Below are positions 34,739 to 44,965 of a stretch of DNA of 57,990 nt, in pieces (position 1 is the first letter of the stretch; every line of letters starts with the position of its first letter). The stretch covers positions 1 through 57,990 of the forward strand of contig JAPLCU010000190.1 of the NCBI GenBank assembly GCA_026392045.1, given 5' to 3'. The translations under genes were made by a program, and so were the position numbers. The notes beneath the pieces are model-generated. The model saw only the letters and a list, made by a program, of their open reading frames with translations, was not told where the DNA came from and ran no database searches. This stretch comes from Armatimonadota bacterium (GTDB taxonomy: Bacteria > Armatimonadota > UBA5829).

Positions 34739-35734
34739 TTGGCTAAGTCATCTCTTTTGATAAAAATGATAGATATTATTAGAAGCCGTCCGGGGATTAC
34801 CGTGCCTGAACTTGCAAGTATCACAGAAAGGTCAGAGCGCACAGTGTATCGTTGGCTAAGCGAACTATCGACAGAGCTCAACACGCCAACATGTTTTATG
34901 GATGGCGGCTATTGCCTGACGGAGGTGTCTGATCCGAAGGCTGTCGATTTATCGCCGGAGGAGGTGCTTGCGATTAGGATGGGGCTCAAGTCATCGCCGT
35001 TTGGTGAAGGTTCCCCACTACAAACTCATGCGGATTCTGCGTGGCTAAAGATTCGCAATGCTGTGTCCTGGCAAAAGTTATCCGCATCAAAAGATATGGC
35101 CCAGAATCATCTTATGGATGTCAAAATGCCTAAGTCTAACGTCGATCCTGAGATAGTGGAGACGATAGAGGCTTCCGTAAACGGTCGTAAACGGCTGCGG
35201 GTGCTCTACAGGTCGCAAAAGAGCAACGAAGTGAAGACTTATGTTGTGGACCCGTATGCGGTGGTGTTCAAGAGACATAGCTGGTATTTGCTGGCGTTCA
35301 GTTTTGATCATCAAAAAGTAATTCAGATGAAGCTGGCGAGATTTCAGGGCGCGTTCGATACTGGATTGACCTTCGAGCCGCCAGTGAATTTTTCGGTGGA
35401 AAACTACTTTAGACTGAGTTGGGAAGCCTGGGCAGGAGGCGAGCCGACAACTGTTCAAGTGCGCTTCTCACCGAGGGTGGCCGCCATGATAATGGAAAGC
35501 AAGCGCCATCCGACTCAGGTAGTGCACAGCCAGAGCGATGGAAGCGTGATATTCGAGGCCGAAGTGGCGGGGATCGAGGAGATTGCAATCTGGATACTCG
35601 GATATGGCAAAGAGGCTGAGGCGCTGGAGCCGGAGTCGCTTCGGGATTATATTATTGAACAAATAAAGGGAGCTGCTGCAAATTATCAGGAAGCCGAGAT
35701 GCAAGCGCAGGGACTGGCTTGCGCAACGACATAG
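34739..35734 (+). CDS. HTH-WYL transcriptional regulator
   Basis: A 331-residue transcription factor. Residues about 5-60 form a winged helix of the HTH_11/DeoR type (IRSRPGITVPELASITERSERTVYRWLSEL). The WYL domain lies around residues 145-210 (RKRLRVLYRSQKSNEVKTYVVDPYAVVFKRHSWYLLAF; the W-Y-L triad is HSWYLLAF). The WCX C-terminal extension follows (FSPRVAAMIMESKRHPTQVV...FEAEVAGIEEIAIWILGYG). WYL domains are thought to bind nucleotides or nucleic-acid ends and often regulate stress or defence loci. It starts at TTG after AAGAAGAGG. It stands alone, so its targets are unknown. Confidence 0.9.
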   Translation: MAKSSLLIKMIDIIRSRPGITVPELASITERSERTVYRWLSELSTELNTPTCFMDGGYCLTEVSDPKAVDLSPEEVLAIRMGLKSSPFGEGSPLQTHADSAWLKIRNAVSWQKLSASKDMAQNHLMDVKMPKSNVDPEIVETIEASVNGRKRLRVLYRSQKSNEVKTYVVDPYAVVFKRHSWYLLAFSFDHQKVIQMKLARFQGAFDTGLTFEPPVNFSVENYFRLSWEAWAGGEPTTVQVRFSPRVAAMIMESKRHPTQVVHSQSDGSVIFEAEVAGIEEIAIWILGYGKEAEALEPESLRDYIIEQIKGAAANYQEAEMQAQGLACATT

Positions 35735-35776
35735 TCCAATTACCTACAATTCGCCCTAAGAGTGATATTATGAAAA

Positions 35777-35803
35777 GTCGGCCCCGATTTAATCGGGGCC
35801 GAC
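35777..35803. terminator. GTCGGCCCCGATT hairpin
   Basis: GTCGGCCCCGATT and AATCGGGGCCGAC are 13-bp complementary arms with a minimal loop; AAAA precedes and ACAATTTAT follows. It lies between two convergent genes (WYL regulator and the secreted protein). Confidence 0.75.
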
Positions 35804-35876
35804 ACAATTTATCTTTCTCCTCTTTCTAGCATTCCTTGATGCTTGAACATGGTTGTGGATTCAACAGATACTACCT

Positions 35877-38054
35877 CTAGAACCTGTATGGGACGGTTAT
35901 CGGTGTACCTTCTCCGGATTTCTTTGCGCTCCCGAATCGGGTCAGATAACCGCGGTCGTTATAAGTGTTCCAGTTGACAAACTCGTAGTTGGCGTTTATT
36001 GCCTGGATTGTCTCGAGCAACGCCTGGTATCCGTTTAGGCCATATCTGGAAGGTAGGTCTCCTCCGAGTAATGCGTTGGCGATATTATATACTTCGCCTA
36101 CCGTTCTTCCTTTGAAAAAACCCGAGTTGATGGTGAACTTTTCCAGGTCCCAGCCGGGAGTTCTAGGCATTATCGCGGCTTTGTTGTATGCGATGTTGAG
36201 CAGAAGCGCGATTTGTTCTCCTGCCAGCGCACCGGCAGGGGTATGGTCCCACGGATCGATGTAGTTTCTATCGAGCTTGCCGCAGGCGCCGGTTTGTGGA
36301 AGGAACATGCAAAGGCGCTTTAAGCTGCCGGATGTGCCATCGAACGTTATCGTCTTTGTTGTTCCCACTATGAGTTTGTTGTTGGCGAATGCCAAGTTAA
36401 ATTTGTTGTAGATTATGCCTCCTTGTATTACGCCGTTTTCAGGATCGGAGAAGGTTTTATAGCCTTCTTGAGTGAATGTGACCGGCAAGTTGCAAATTCT
36501 GTTGCTGGGCGCGGTCTGGATGCAGAAGTCTACTCTGACATCATGGCATGAATCAACATCATGCTTTAGTGGATAAGACCCTCCGCTTGGAACCACTGTA
36601 GTATGTGGGTCAATTACCCAGTTATCACAACAATACTCAGTTACAAGCCATTCTTGTGTTTTTGGATCAGGTAAATCGGGAGGCGTCAGCACATATTTGC
36701 CGCATCTGAGGCCTTGAGGTTCTTCCGGTCGAGTCGGAACTACGTATAGGCCGCAGTCTTGTTGCACAGCGGCATCTTCCCATAGACTATTGTCTTTCTC
36801 GACCTTGATATTTCCAAGCTTAATTCCGTCTGCGCACATCACACCCCATATACGAGATGGAAGTTGATTGTAGAAGTAGTTGTCGCCGTAATTCTTACAG
36901 GCCACGTCAGGTTCAGCAATGTCCAGTGTGATTGTATCAGGCGTCTCGAAATTGAGATGAGGAGACTGCCATGGCGATTGGGAAGCGCTGCAATGGTATA
37001 GTCCTTGCCATCTCGTGAGCTGATGATCGATACAGACGAATGGCGTAGCTTGGGGGAGGTCGAAAGTTGGCGCTTCCGGGTGCGGGATTTCTTCCATTAT
37101 GTAGAATCTGTCTTCCCACGTGCGTGTGGGGAACGCAAAGTGTCCATTTGCATCCGTTATCGCTGTGTCCAGGAGATCCCAATTATAACTGAAGAGGCGA
37201 ATGATGATGCCGGCGAGCGCTTTGCTGTTCGGCAAACGTGTTGTGGTGGTTATTGGGAACGCTCCAGGCAACGGACATGGGTTCTCATCCAAGAATTTAT
37301 AGCCGGTGATGTTTATCGGCTGCCAGTTTCCGTAATCCTCGTGGTAACTGCATCCTGGCGCAAGGGAGATTGTGACGGGATTGACGCTTCCATTAGGGCC
37401 TGTTTTTACCCATCCTGGGCGTATCTCTTCGGTGATGGTAAAATCAGTTGTGCCGCTGGCTTTGACTGGAACCATGAGCGATTCCGTGTTTCCATCAAAT
37501 CCGCTTGTCAGAGTCCACTCTTGGCAGGTATCCAGGCGTTTCACTACGAAGCGCCAACCCTCCAGGGTCTCTTCAACTCCATCCTTTATACCGTTAGCAT
37601 CCAACCAGTCCCAGAATTTGCGAATCCGGATTCTGGCCGCAGGGCAAACCAGGAAGCCTGCGCTCGCCTGGCACTCAAACTTATTTGGTTCCGGCGGCCA
37701 CCAATTTGAGAAGAACGAGAGTCTACCATAATATGGCCCGCTGGTTGCGCCGGCAGGAACCGGCCAGGTTGTGGAGTTGGCAATTTGGCTCGGAGCGCCG
37801 ATGAATGAGTCGCAATGAACCACGTTGCCATTGGGATCTATGATCTCCAATATGTAGTTTTGGTTGAACTGCGTCGCGTAGTCGATGGTCCATGAGAAGC
37901 TCACGGAGCCTGTTCCGTCGTTGAATACTGTTTGGGGTGGGGCCGGAGTTCGCTTGAGAGAGATACCCCCTTGTCCCAAAGCTATGCTTGCAGTCAATAT
38001 CCATAGCAGAGTCAAGCATAGAAAGACCGTCAATACCAGCTTTTGTTTGAACAA
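35877..38054 (-). CDS. Large secreted protein with SdrD-B/prealbumin-like domains
   Basis: About 725 residues. The TTG start (38054) follows AAGGAAG and gives a clean signal peptide (FKQKLVLTVFLCLTLLWILTASIALGQ); the frame upstream to 38180 lacks any export signal. Several SdrD-B or prealbumin-like modules follow: VCPAARIRIRKFWDWLDANGIKDGVEETLEGWRFVV, NITGYKFLDENPC...LAGIIIRLF, and DAAVQQDCGLYVV. The C-terminal 150 residues (LLNIAYNKAAIMPRTPGW...LLGGDLPSRYGLNGYQALLETIQAINANYEF) form a helical module seen behind such repeats in environmental bacteria. A surface or matrix role is inferred. It is divergent from the giant repeat protein, which also uses surface-type modules. Confidence 0.75.
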   Translation of the reverse strand: MFKQKLVLTVFLCLTLLWILTASIALGQGGISLKRTPAPPQTVFNDGTGSVSFSWTIDYATQFNQNYILEIIDPNGNVVHCDSFIGAPSQIANSTTWPVPAGATSGPYYGRLSFFSNWWPPEPNKFECQASAGFLVCPAARIRIRKFWDWLDANGIKDGVEETLEGWRFVVKRLDTCQEWTLTSGFDGNTESLMVPVKASGTTDFTITEEIRPGWVKTGPNGSVNPVTISLAPGCSYHEDYGNWQPINITGYKFLDENPCPLPGAFPITTTTRLPNSKALAGIIIRLFSYNWDLLDTAITDANGHFAFPTRTWEDRFYIMEEIPHPEAPTFDLPQATPFVCIDHQLTRWQGLYHCSASQSPWQSPHLNFETPDTITLDIAEPDVACKNYGDNYFYNQLPSRIWGVMCADGIKLGNIKVEKDNSLWEDAAVQQDCGLYVVPTRPEEPQGLRCGKYVLTPPDLPDPKTQEWLVTEYCCDNWVIDPHTTVVPSGGSYPLKHDVDSCHDVRVDFCIQTAPSNRICNLPVTFTQEGYKTFSDPENGVIQGGIIYNKFNLAFANNKLIVGTTKTITFDGTSGSLKRLCMFLPQTGACGKLDRNYIDPWDHTPAGALAGEQIALLLNIAYNKAAIMPRTPGWDLEKFTINSGFFKGRTVGEVYNIANALLGGDLPSRYGLNGYQALLETIQAINANYEFVNWNTYNDRGYLTRFGSAKKSGEGTPITVPYRF

Positions 38055-38318
38055 TTTGGTTTCTTCCTTCCTGGGTGGCGTTGCGATGACGCTTTTGGTG
38101 GGTGTGAGCGTCGGTCGGCCACTCTGTGTTATGTAGCAGGCATATACCCGCAGAACACTTGATTGTAAACAAGCATTCACACGCAGACATAAACATAACG
38201 CACTATCGCTAAAGATGCTATCAATGTGTGTGCTAGCTATAACGAGATGGACACTTGCAACAGTTGATTTTGTTTATTTAAGCGAATAGGCATTTAGATT
38301 GTGTTTGAACAAGGACTC

Positions 38319-38346
38319 GGCTTCGGTTGCATGCATCCGAAGCAAC
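38319..38346. repeat. Inverted, diverged GTTGCTTCGG repeat
   Basis: The complementary strand reads GTTGCTTCGG, then a changed loop, then CCGAAGCC. Stem and outer bases agree with the other copies, while the loop sequence differs. The conserved stem suggests selection for the fold or recent transposition. Confidence 0.65.
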
Positions 38347-38552
38347 TATTCAAATTTCAGCCGACAGAATTCTCCTGAAAAATATTTTGAAAATACCACT
38401 TGACAAAAGGTAATACATGAGGCACAATGCTAATAGATTGTAAAGTATAATCTCATAGCATTACTATATTAGGCTATTGAGTTTATATGGAACAACCAAA
38501 ACGGCAGTTTGTAACTGAGTCACAGGTTCTCGTAATCCACGCTGGGCTATAA

Positions 38553-38640
38553 CCGGCGGGATTTGCTATCCTTGGCCGGATGGATGAGTATGGCACGTAT
38601 TGTGCAAGCTGTCAAAGAGTGTGCAGAGTTTATACTCTGC
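38553..38640 (+). promoter_or_regulatory. Two-hairpin leader of the giant surface-protein gene
   Basis: Hairpin 1 (38553-38579): CCGGC/GCCGG outer and GGAT/ATCC inner stem around TTGCT. Hairpin 2 (38623-38640): GCAGAGT/ACTCTGC around TTAT. Both lie about 160-240 nt before the start codon, so a long structured 5' leader is likely. A twin-hairpin layout is the kind of target that ANTAR regulators bind, but the loop signature could not be confirmed. Confidence 0.4.
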
Positions 38641-38797
38641 ATAGGGTTTTGTGGCGTGATATCTAAACCAAAAAAGAGGAGGGGGACGAATGGTCTAGCA
38701 GACGATATCAAGCCAATTTACGTTGCATTCGCTTTAAGCATCTGCAATCAGTTTCTAATTCTCGGATTAAACTAATCAAATGAAAGGAAGAAAAAGT

Positions 38798-41700
38798 AAA
38801 ATGAACAGAAAAGTATCACTTATGTGTATGCTGGTCGTCATTGCTGGAGTTTTTCTGGTTCCTGGAATGGCAACCGCTCACAGCTATTGGGGTACGGTTG
38901 TCGATAATGCGGCAATCGTGATAGACACATCTTTGGGCAATATGACCGCGCGCGAAGAAGTGGCGGCCATAAACCAAAACTGGGATCACTGGAACGGGTT
39001 ATGCTCGGTTACCATGCCTCAGGTTCGCATGGCTGGTATGAGCCCAGTTAAAAATTATAGCACGGCTGATCTTGGAACCGTTAAGGTTCTAACTTATCGC
39101 CACATCGACCCGATCACAGGTCTACCTGTGACGCCACACTTTGCGGCCCTCACGCCCGTCGTGTCCGTCCGCTACGAGGCCTTACTTGAGCCGTTTACGG
39201 AGGTCAAGGAGGAGGTCACGGAAGCCACTATCAAAGAGCATCTGACTCTTCTTGGCACATCGACAGATTCCGTAAACGACTTCGCGTTAAACTTTACGCT
39301 GCCGACAACTGGTTGTTTCGAGCCTATAATTATTGCTACTCCTCTCGATGCGGGTGGATTAGAAATTACAGGCGACTATACAACTGGCACCGTGTCAACA
39401 GTGCTTGTCCAAGCACCTAGAGCCTTTAGCTTTGTAGTTAACCCCGGTTTTGAGGATCCGGTAAACGGCACACCCTGGTATAACCAGGCGGCATGGGGCG
39501 CTTGTACTGGCGCCACAACAACCGCCGAAGCCCACGAGGGCGTACAGTCGTGGGCAACAACTGGCGCTGCTATTGGCGCTATCGACTGCGTAGAGCAGAA
39601 TGTGCCGATTATGTCTGGCGGCCTGACCTACGCCGTGAGCTACTGGGTGAAAATACCCACAGCAAGCGAGTCAAACCCAGCCAAGGTTGATATCCGAGCC
39701 TGGTTTGGCACTCCTGCCAACTATTATATCAGCGGCTTCTACAGCGCTGGCGGCTCTGCCGGCATCACTGTAGCCACCCCTGATTGGGTACAGATTACAG
39801 ACGGTCTTGGTGGTTTCACCCCTGCTGCAGAGTGCACTCAGGTGATTCTGCGCGCCAGAATAACCTCCCTTGATCCCGCAATGGTTGCTTATGTTGACTA
39901 TGCATCAGTTGCGACTGGAGTATATTTCATAAGCGGCACAGTCGATTTGAGTGATGCTGGAGACCCTACGGGTACGGTGGTCACCCTCTCGAATGGCGCT
40001 AGCACAATCATCGCTGACTCAAGCGGCGCTTACTCGTTCCCGGTGGGTCTTGGCACCTACACTGTGTCGGCTTCCAAGACTCTTTATGCAACGACAGCAT
40101 CAGACCCTGTGATAGTGGATACTAAGGACGAAATCGTCCCGCTCATCACTCTTCCCAGGGTGCTAACCGGCACTATTAGCGGCACTATTACTGATGAATC
40201 TGGTCCTGTAGAGGGCATTATAGTGACAGCTTCTGACTTTGTTAACCATAGTCTGGTCCCGATCGACAGCGCGCCAACTGGCGTAGATGGTGTATACACT
40301 GTTGAAGTGGCTTTAACCGCCCCAGGTTCCCAGGGCTATTTCCTGGCTATTAAGAATATGCCTGTAGGCAAAACAGTCATAACTGGGCCTACATATCCTA
40401 TTGATCCTGAGAGTGGGTATCCTTATGGGTTCTCACCGCCGGCAACAGACAAGGATTTTGTGATAGGTCCTGATCCGGATTATGATACGGATCTCGTTTT
40501 CTCTGCAAGATCTGACGAAATATCTGGATCTAGTTGGCCACTTGCCTATTCCGAAAATGCGGTTACGGCGCTCACTGCTATTGGCACCCCTTCAGTTGAG
40601 AACATTGGCGGCGTGCAGTGGGAGCAGAATCTCTATGCTGACGGCGATGGCTATCGCTATGGCGTGGCCTACACTGCGCCTATCCCATGCCCCACGGGCG
40701 CCAGTATTGTTGTTGTTGCTAAACCACTTCGCAACGGCATAGGAACAAGCTGGACGTCTATTGTGGACTGCTTCTACAATAACCTCGTGATTGGTATTCG
40801 TAACAATACCGGCGAAGTCGTTGTATGTCGCAATAACACTTGGAACAGCACCGGCTATTTCATTGAAGACGGCCAGAAAGTGATCCTTAGCTTAGTTGTC
40901 CAGGCGGATGGCACATATATTGTATATGCCAACGGCTTGGCAATATCAACCGTGACCGCTTTAAGCCCATATATCAACATCACTCCTGGTGGAGCTGGTC
41001 ATGAGAAGAACATCAATGTCGGGCGCAACAACCCGGATGGATGGACTACATTCAATGGTAATATTGGTGATGTCTTCCTTTACAAGGTAGCTCTGGACAA
41101 TGCCAAGCGAGAAGCTTTGGAAGCCAGCCTTGGCACAAAGTTCGCCATTAACACCACTATCTACACTATTGACGCATCAGTCAGCGGCGTTGGCGGATCA
41201 ATGGTTCCGACCGGCACACTTTCCGTGCCCGCCGAAACTAATAAGGTATTCACCATCACACCCGCGGTCGGATATAGAATCGCTGACGTGGTGGTAGATA
41301 GTATTAGCGTCAAAGGTGATTTGGTCGCTGGCGCTGGGTTCAGCACTTACACGTTCTTGAACTTGGCCGATGACCACATCATGGTAACCACCTTTGAAGA
41401 GATACCTCCGCTGCTTGTCTCCGGCAAAGTAACAGATGGTACCGCCGGAATCCTGGGCGCGAAGGTCTACTTCAAGTTGAGCCCGAATGCATCGGTGAGT
41501 CCGAACTTTGAGACAACGACCATTGATGCAGACGGAAATTACTCACAGCTTCTCCCTCCGGGAGATTGGTATGTATGTGCAAGCGCAGATACTTACTTTA
41601 CTTCAGCGGACGTTACATTCTCTGTCGTTGACATACCTGTAGTTCTTGATGATATAGTTCTCGTTACAAATCCGAATTGGGATGTTCTGTTTATTGCAGA

Positions 41701-44700
41701 AAACACTGGATTTGGAGGCGGAAGCTGGGCTACCACTTACCCTGCAGGTGGATCACTTACAATAATAGGTACTCCGACCAATGAAACTATCGGTGGTGTG
41801 CAGTGGGCGAGGAACAAAGCAGATGGCGACGGATTCCACTTTGCCAACATACCTGAGGGTACTCCTCTGGTGATGAACGGTGGAACCATTGTCGTGGTCG
41901 CCAAGCCTATTCTCTATACACCCGGCAGTAACTACCAGCACCTCGTAAGCGTTCTGCTTAACCAGTTCTCGATTGGCATTCAGAGAGATACTGGACAGCT
42001 TCGCGTTTGGCGCGGTGGAATCCAATACAACGGCCCCATTATTCTTAATGAGCAGAAGGTTGTCTTCAGCTTGGTGGTACAGCCCACCGGCCCGTTCAAG
42101 GTATTCGCCAACGGCGTCCAGATCATGGACGAGTTGTCTACCTCCCCGTTCACCAACCTGTATGCGCCGTACTGGTATGGGACTGACATCAACGTCGGTA
42201 AGGCTTGGAACGGAGACGGCTGGTCTTCATACAACGGCAATATCGGCGACGTGTATGTCTACAAAAAGGCGCTTGATGATACCGCTCGCGCGGCTTTGGA
42301 AGCCAGCCTCATGGCTAAGTTCAGCGCATCCAATACGACCTGGATGATTAACGTATCCTACGGAACGGGTGGAACGATCCTTCCGGGCCCGGGCGACGTG
42401 GTTGTCGCAGATGGCGCTAATAAGACATTCACAATCACACCATCTGTCGGCTTTAAGATTCTTGACGTGCTGGTGGATGGCATTACCAATCCAGGTGCAA
42501 TTGCTGCGGGCAGCTACACGTTTACAGAAGTGCTTGCTAACCACACCATCTCTGCCACCTTTGAGGCGCTTCCTAACCAGCCCGTCTCCGGCAAGGTAAC
42601 AGACGGTGCAGCGGGAATTATGGGCGCTACGGTCTACTTCAAAACTAGCCCGAACGCATCCGTAAGCCCAACTTTCCAAACAACTACAATTGATGCAGAC
42701 GGCAACTACTCATACAGTCTTCCTTTTGGAAACTGGTATGCAGCTGCCGGCGCTGTTGGCTATAACACGTCAGCAGACGTTACATTCAGCATCGTTGATG
42801 TACCTGTAGTCCTTGCAGATATAGTTCTCACTGTAAACCCGAATTACGATCTGATCTTCAAGGCGTATTCAACTGACTTGGTTCCTGCCGATGGCTTGCC
42901 TACAGGTAACTGGAGCACGGCATACCCGGTTGGCGGATTACTTACCGCAATGGGAACTCCCACAGTTCAGGTCATCAATGGCACGAAGTGGGAAAAGAAC
43001 CTTGCTGACGGCCCTGGCTATCGCTATGGGTCAGCATACACTGCACCGATTCCTGTCAATGGCGTTACCGGCGTCGTAGTAATCAAAATGCCGGCAGCAA
43101 GAACTGCCAGCAACAACTGGGATTCCGTAATAGACGTGTTCTATAGTCGGTTTATCCTTGGTGTAAGAAACGACACCGGCTTGGTCAATGTTCGCCGCAA
43201 TGGCGGCGTTAACCTTGCCCCTGCTGGCACTGCCCTTATTGAAGGACAGAAAGTGGTCTTGAGCTGCGTTGTTCAGCCGACAGGCCAATATAGGGTCTAT
43301 ACCAACGGCACACTGATCTGGGACAACACTTCTCTAAGCACTATGACTTCCCTGGTTCCATTGGTTGATGGTGGTTTTGCTAACACTATCAATGTCGGAC
43401 GAAACGGTCCCGACGGATGGACGACATTCAATGGTAATATCGGCGATGTTTACCTCTTCAATACTGCAATCTCTGATGCTAAGCGCACGGCTTTGGAAGC
43501 CAGCCTCATCACCAAGTTTGCTATTAATACTAATATCTACACAATTGCTGCATCCGCAGGAGTTGGTGGAACGATAAGCCCGACCGGCACTGTGAATGTT
43601 CCTGGCGAAACAGACAAGACATTCACAATCACACCGGGTTACGGCTACAAGATCCTTGATGTGCTCAAAGACGGCATATCTGTTGGAACCCCAACCAGCG
43701 TTACGTTTGTTAATGTTACCGAAAATGGCCATACCATTGCTGCCAGCTTCGAGAAGCTGCCTGGTATTACTGGTACAGTCTCTGACGTTAACGGACCTAT
43801 CGACCTTGCGTTGGTGTCCTATAGCACTAACCCCGATGGCAGCGCTCCGGTTTACACAACCAAGACCGATGCCACTGGCACATACTGGCTGTATCCGCCT
43901 AGCGGCAGCACCTACTACCTGTTAGCCAAGAAGAGCGCGCATGTAACATCCGCTCCTCTGGCAGTCGCTTTGGGTGGAGTTGACGTTACTGGTCAGAACT
44001 TCGTTCTGGCGATTAGCGACGGACTTCGTGTTAATATCAAGGCTTCTGATCTAACTGTGGGAGCATGGGGAGCTCAGGTGTTGAACAACACCGGAACTCT
44101 CGGCGGCAACTTCACACCGGTAGGGATTGCTCCTGTTGTTGCAACAATTGTTGACTCCGCAGGAGTTAGCAAGAAGGCAATTACATTCGCTGGTGGAACT
44201 GGCGCCGTTGGCGCTGGAACCGGACTACAGTCCTCTGTTAATACGACTGCAGACTTCACTGGAAACAGCGACTGGTCAGTATCGAGCTGGGTTTATGTTC
44301 CAGCGATACCTGCTAGTGCAAACAGAACTTACTTCTCTTGGGCTTCAAGAGGAACTAACTTCAGCAGCGCTGAAATGCGATACAGCAACAACTATGCTAT
44401 AGCGCACTATAGTGCAGACAACGGATTCAACTTAGGAGTCCCGGCTGCTGGTAGATGGCACAACATCATCGTTAGCTATGATGGCACAGCCGAGCGACTC
44501 TATGTTGACGGCGTATTGGACCGGACGATAAACTCGCTTGCTCTTACACTAAAGGCAAACGAGAAGATGTTTGTAGGACGGGCTACTGAAGCCGCCGGCA
44601 CATCGAACTATGCTTGGACCGGATCTGTTGCATCCATCAAGGTATTCGATCAGGTACTGAGCACTGAAGAGATCGCTATGGAAAATGGCAACATCCCAAT

Positions 44701-44965
44701 CAAGGGTAAGGTAACGTTGCAAGACGGTATCACACCTGTTGCGGGAGCCCTGGTTATCGGCGGTCTCACCTCCCCACTTACTGATGTAAATGGTAATTAC
44801 ATGACAACTGCAAAATCTGGCGCCACTGTTTGGATCAGCGCTAGCAAAGCTGGTTACTTGACCGTTCTGCCTGTTGATGGCACGTATGAAGTGCTTGTTG
44901 GCGAAGTGCCTATTACGGGTATCGACTTCAGGATGGTTCATCCTACCGTCACTGGTATTGTGTAA
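38798..44965 (+). CDS. Giant secreted repeat protein (LamG-like and carboxypeptidase-regulatory-like modules)
   Basis: About 2,055 residues read before a probable frameshift. A signal peptide (KVSLMCMLVVIAGVFLVPGMATA) follows the ATG at 38798, itself preceded by AAAGGAAG. Then come a carbohydrate-binding-like segment (FSFVVNPGFEDPVNGTPW), beta-sandwich modules of the carboxypeptidase-regulatory type (YFISGTVDLSDAG; VSGKVTDGTAGILGAKVYF), and three long repeats of about 395 residues. Each repeat has a LamG-like part (IVVVAKP...GNIGDVYVYK...ALEASL), a GTLSVPAETNKVFTITP-type module and a regulatory module. A fourth, more typical LamG domain lies near residues 1750-1970. There is no sorting motif. 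It is probably an adhesin or extracellular matrix component. Confidence 0.8.
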   Translation, partial: KMNRKVSLMCMLVVIAGVFLVPGMATAHSYWGTVVDNAAIVIDTSLGNMTAREEVAAINQNWDHWNGLCSVTMPQVRMAGMSPVKNYSTADLGTVKVLTYRHIDPITGLPVTPHFAALTPVVSVRYEALLEPFTEVKEEVTEATIKEHLTLLGTSTDSVNDFALNFTLPTTGCFEPIIIATPLDAGGLEITGDYTTGTVSTVLVQAPRAFSFVVNPGFEDPVNGTPWYNQAAWGACTGATTTAEAHEGVQSWATTGAAIGAIDCVEQNVPIMSGGLTYAVSYWVKIPTASESNPAKVDIRAWFGTPANYYISGFYSAGGSAGITVATPDWVQITDGLGGFTPAAECTQVILRARITSLDPAMVAYVDYASVATGVYFISGTVDLSDAGDPTGTVVTLSNGASTIIADSSGAYSFPVGLGTYTVSASKTLYATTASDPVIVDTKDEIVPLITLPRVLTGTISGTITDESGPVEGIIVTASDFVNHSLVPIDSAPTGVDGVYTVEVALTAPGSQGYFLAIKNMPVGKTVITGPTYPIDPESGYPYGFSPPATDKDFVIGPDPDYDTDLVFSARSDEISGSSWPLAYSENAVTALTAIGTPSVENIGGVQWEQNLYADGDGYRYGVAYTAPIPCPTGASIVVVAKPLRNGIGTSWTSIVDCFYNNLVIGIRNNTGEVVVCRNNTWNSTGYFIEDGQKVILSLVVQADGTYIVYANGLAISTVTALSPYINITPGGAGHEKNINVGRNNPDGWTTFNGNIGDVFLYKVALDNAKREALEASLGTKFAINTTIYTIDASVSGVGGSMVPTGTLSVPAETNKVFTITPAVGYRIADVVVDSISVKGDLVAGAGFSTYTFLNLADDHIMVTTFEEIPPLLVSGKVTDGTAGILGAKVYFKLSPNASVSPNFETTTIDADGNYSQLLPPGDWYVCASADTYFTSADVTFSVVDIPVVLDDIVLVTNPNWDVLFIAENTGFGGGSWATTYPAGGSLTIIGTPTNETIGGVQWARNKADGDGFHFANIPEGTPLVMNGGTIVVVAKPILYTPGSNYQHLVSVLLNQFSIGIQRDTGQLRVWRGGIQYNGPIILNEQKVVFSLVVQPTGPFKVFANGVQIMDELSTSPFTNLYAPYWYGTDINVGKAWNGDGWSSYNGNIGDVYVYKKALDDTARAALEASLMAKFSASNTTWMINVSYGTGGTILPGPGDVVVADGANKTFTITPSVGFKILDVLVDGITNPGAIAAGSYTFTEVLANHTISATFEALPNQPVSGKVTDGAAGIMGATVYFKTSPNASVSPTFQTTTIDADGNYSYSLPFGNWYAAAGAVGYNTSADVTFSIVDVPVVLADIVLTVNPNYDLIFKAYSTDLVPADGLPTGNWSTAYPVGGLLTAMGTPTVQVINGTKWEKNLADGPGYRYGSAYTAPIPVNGVTGVVVIKMPAARTASNNWDSVIDVFYSRFILGVRNDTGLVNVRRNGGVNLAPAGTALIEGQKVVLSCVVQPTGQYRVYTNGTLIWDNTSLSTMTSLVPLVDGGFANTINVGRNGPDGWTTFNGNIGDVYLFNTAISDAKRTALEASLITKFAINTNIYTIAASAGVGGTISPTGTVNVPGETDKTFTITPGYGYKILDVLKDGISVGTPTSVTFVNVTENGHTIAASFEKLPGITGTVSDVNGPIDLALVSYSTNPDGSAPVYTTKTDATGTYWLYPPSGSTYYLLAKKSAHVTSAPLAVALGGVDVTGQNFVLAISDGLRVNIKASDLTVGAWGAQVLNNTGTLGGNFTPVGIAPVVATIVDSAGVSKKAITFAGGTGAVGAGTGLQSSVNTTADFTGNSDWSVSSWVYVPAIPASANRTYFSWASRGTNFSSAEMRYSNNYAIAHYSADNGFNLGVPAAGRWHNIIVSYDGTAERLYVDGVLDRTINSLALTLKANEKMFVGRATEAAGTSNYAWTGSVASIKVFDQVLSTEEIAMENGNIPIKGKVTLQDGITPVAGALVIGGLTSPLTDVNGNYMTTAKSGATVWISASKAGYLTVLPVDGTYEVLVGEVPITGIDFRMVHPTVTGIV

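Larger units (their letters stand above)
38055..38797. other. 740-bp divergent control region of the two surface-protein genes
   Basis: No gene is supported. It contains an inverted member of the GTTGCTTCGG repeat, two folded hairpins in the plus-strand leader, and AT-rich stretches near 38430-38480 that could hold promoters. It probably controls both secreted proteins. Confidence 0.5.

Noticed and set aside
38553-38640. Known riboswitch (for example cyclic-di-GMP-I) upstream of the giant protein
   Set aside because: The hairpins are real, but the conserved loop and receptor sequences of known classes were not found by eye.
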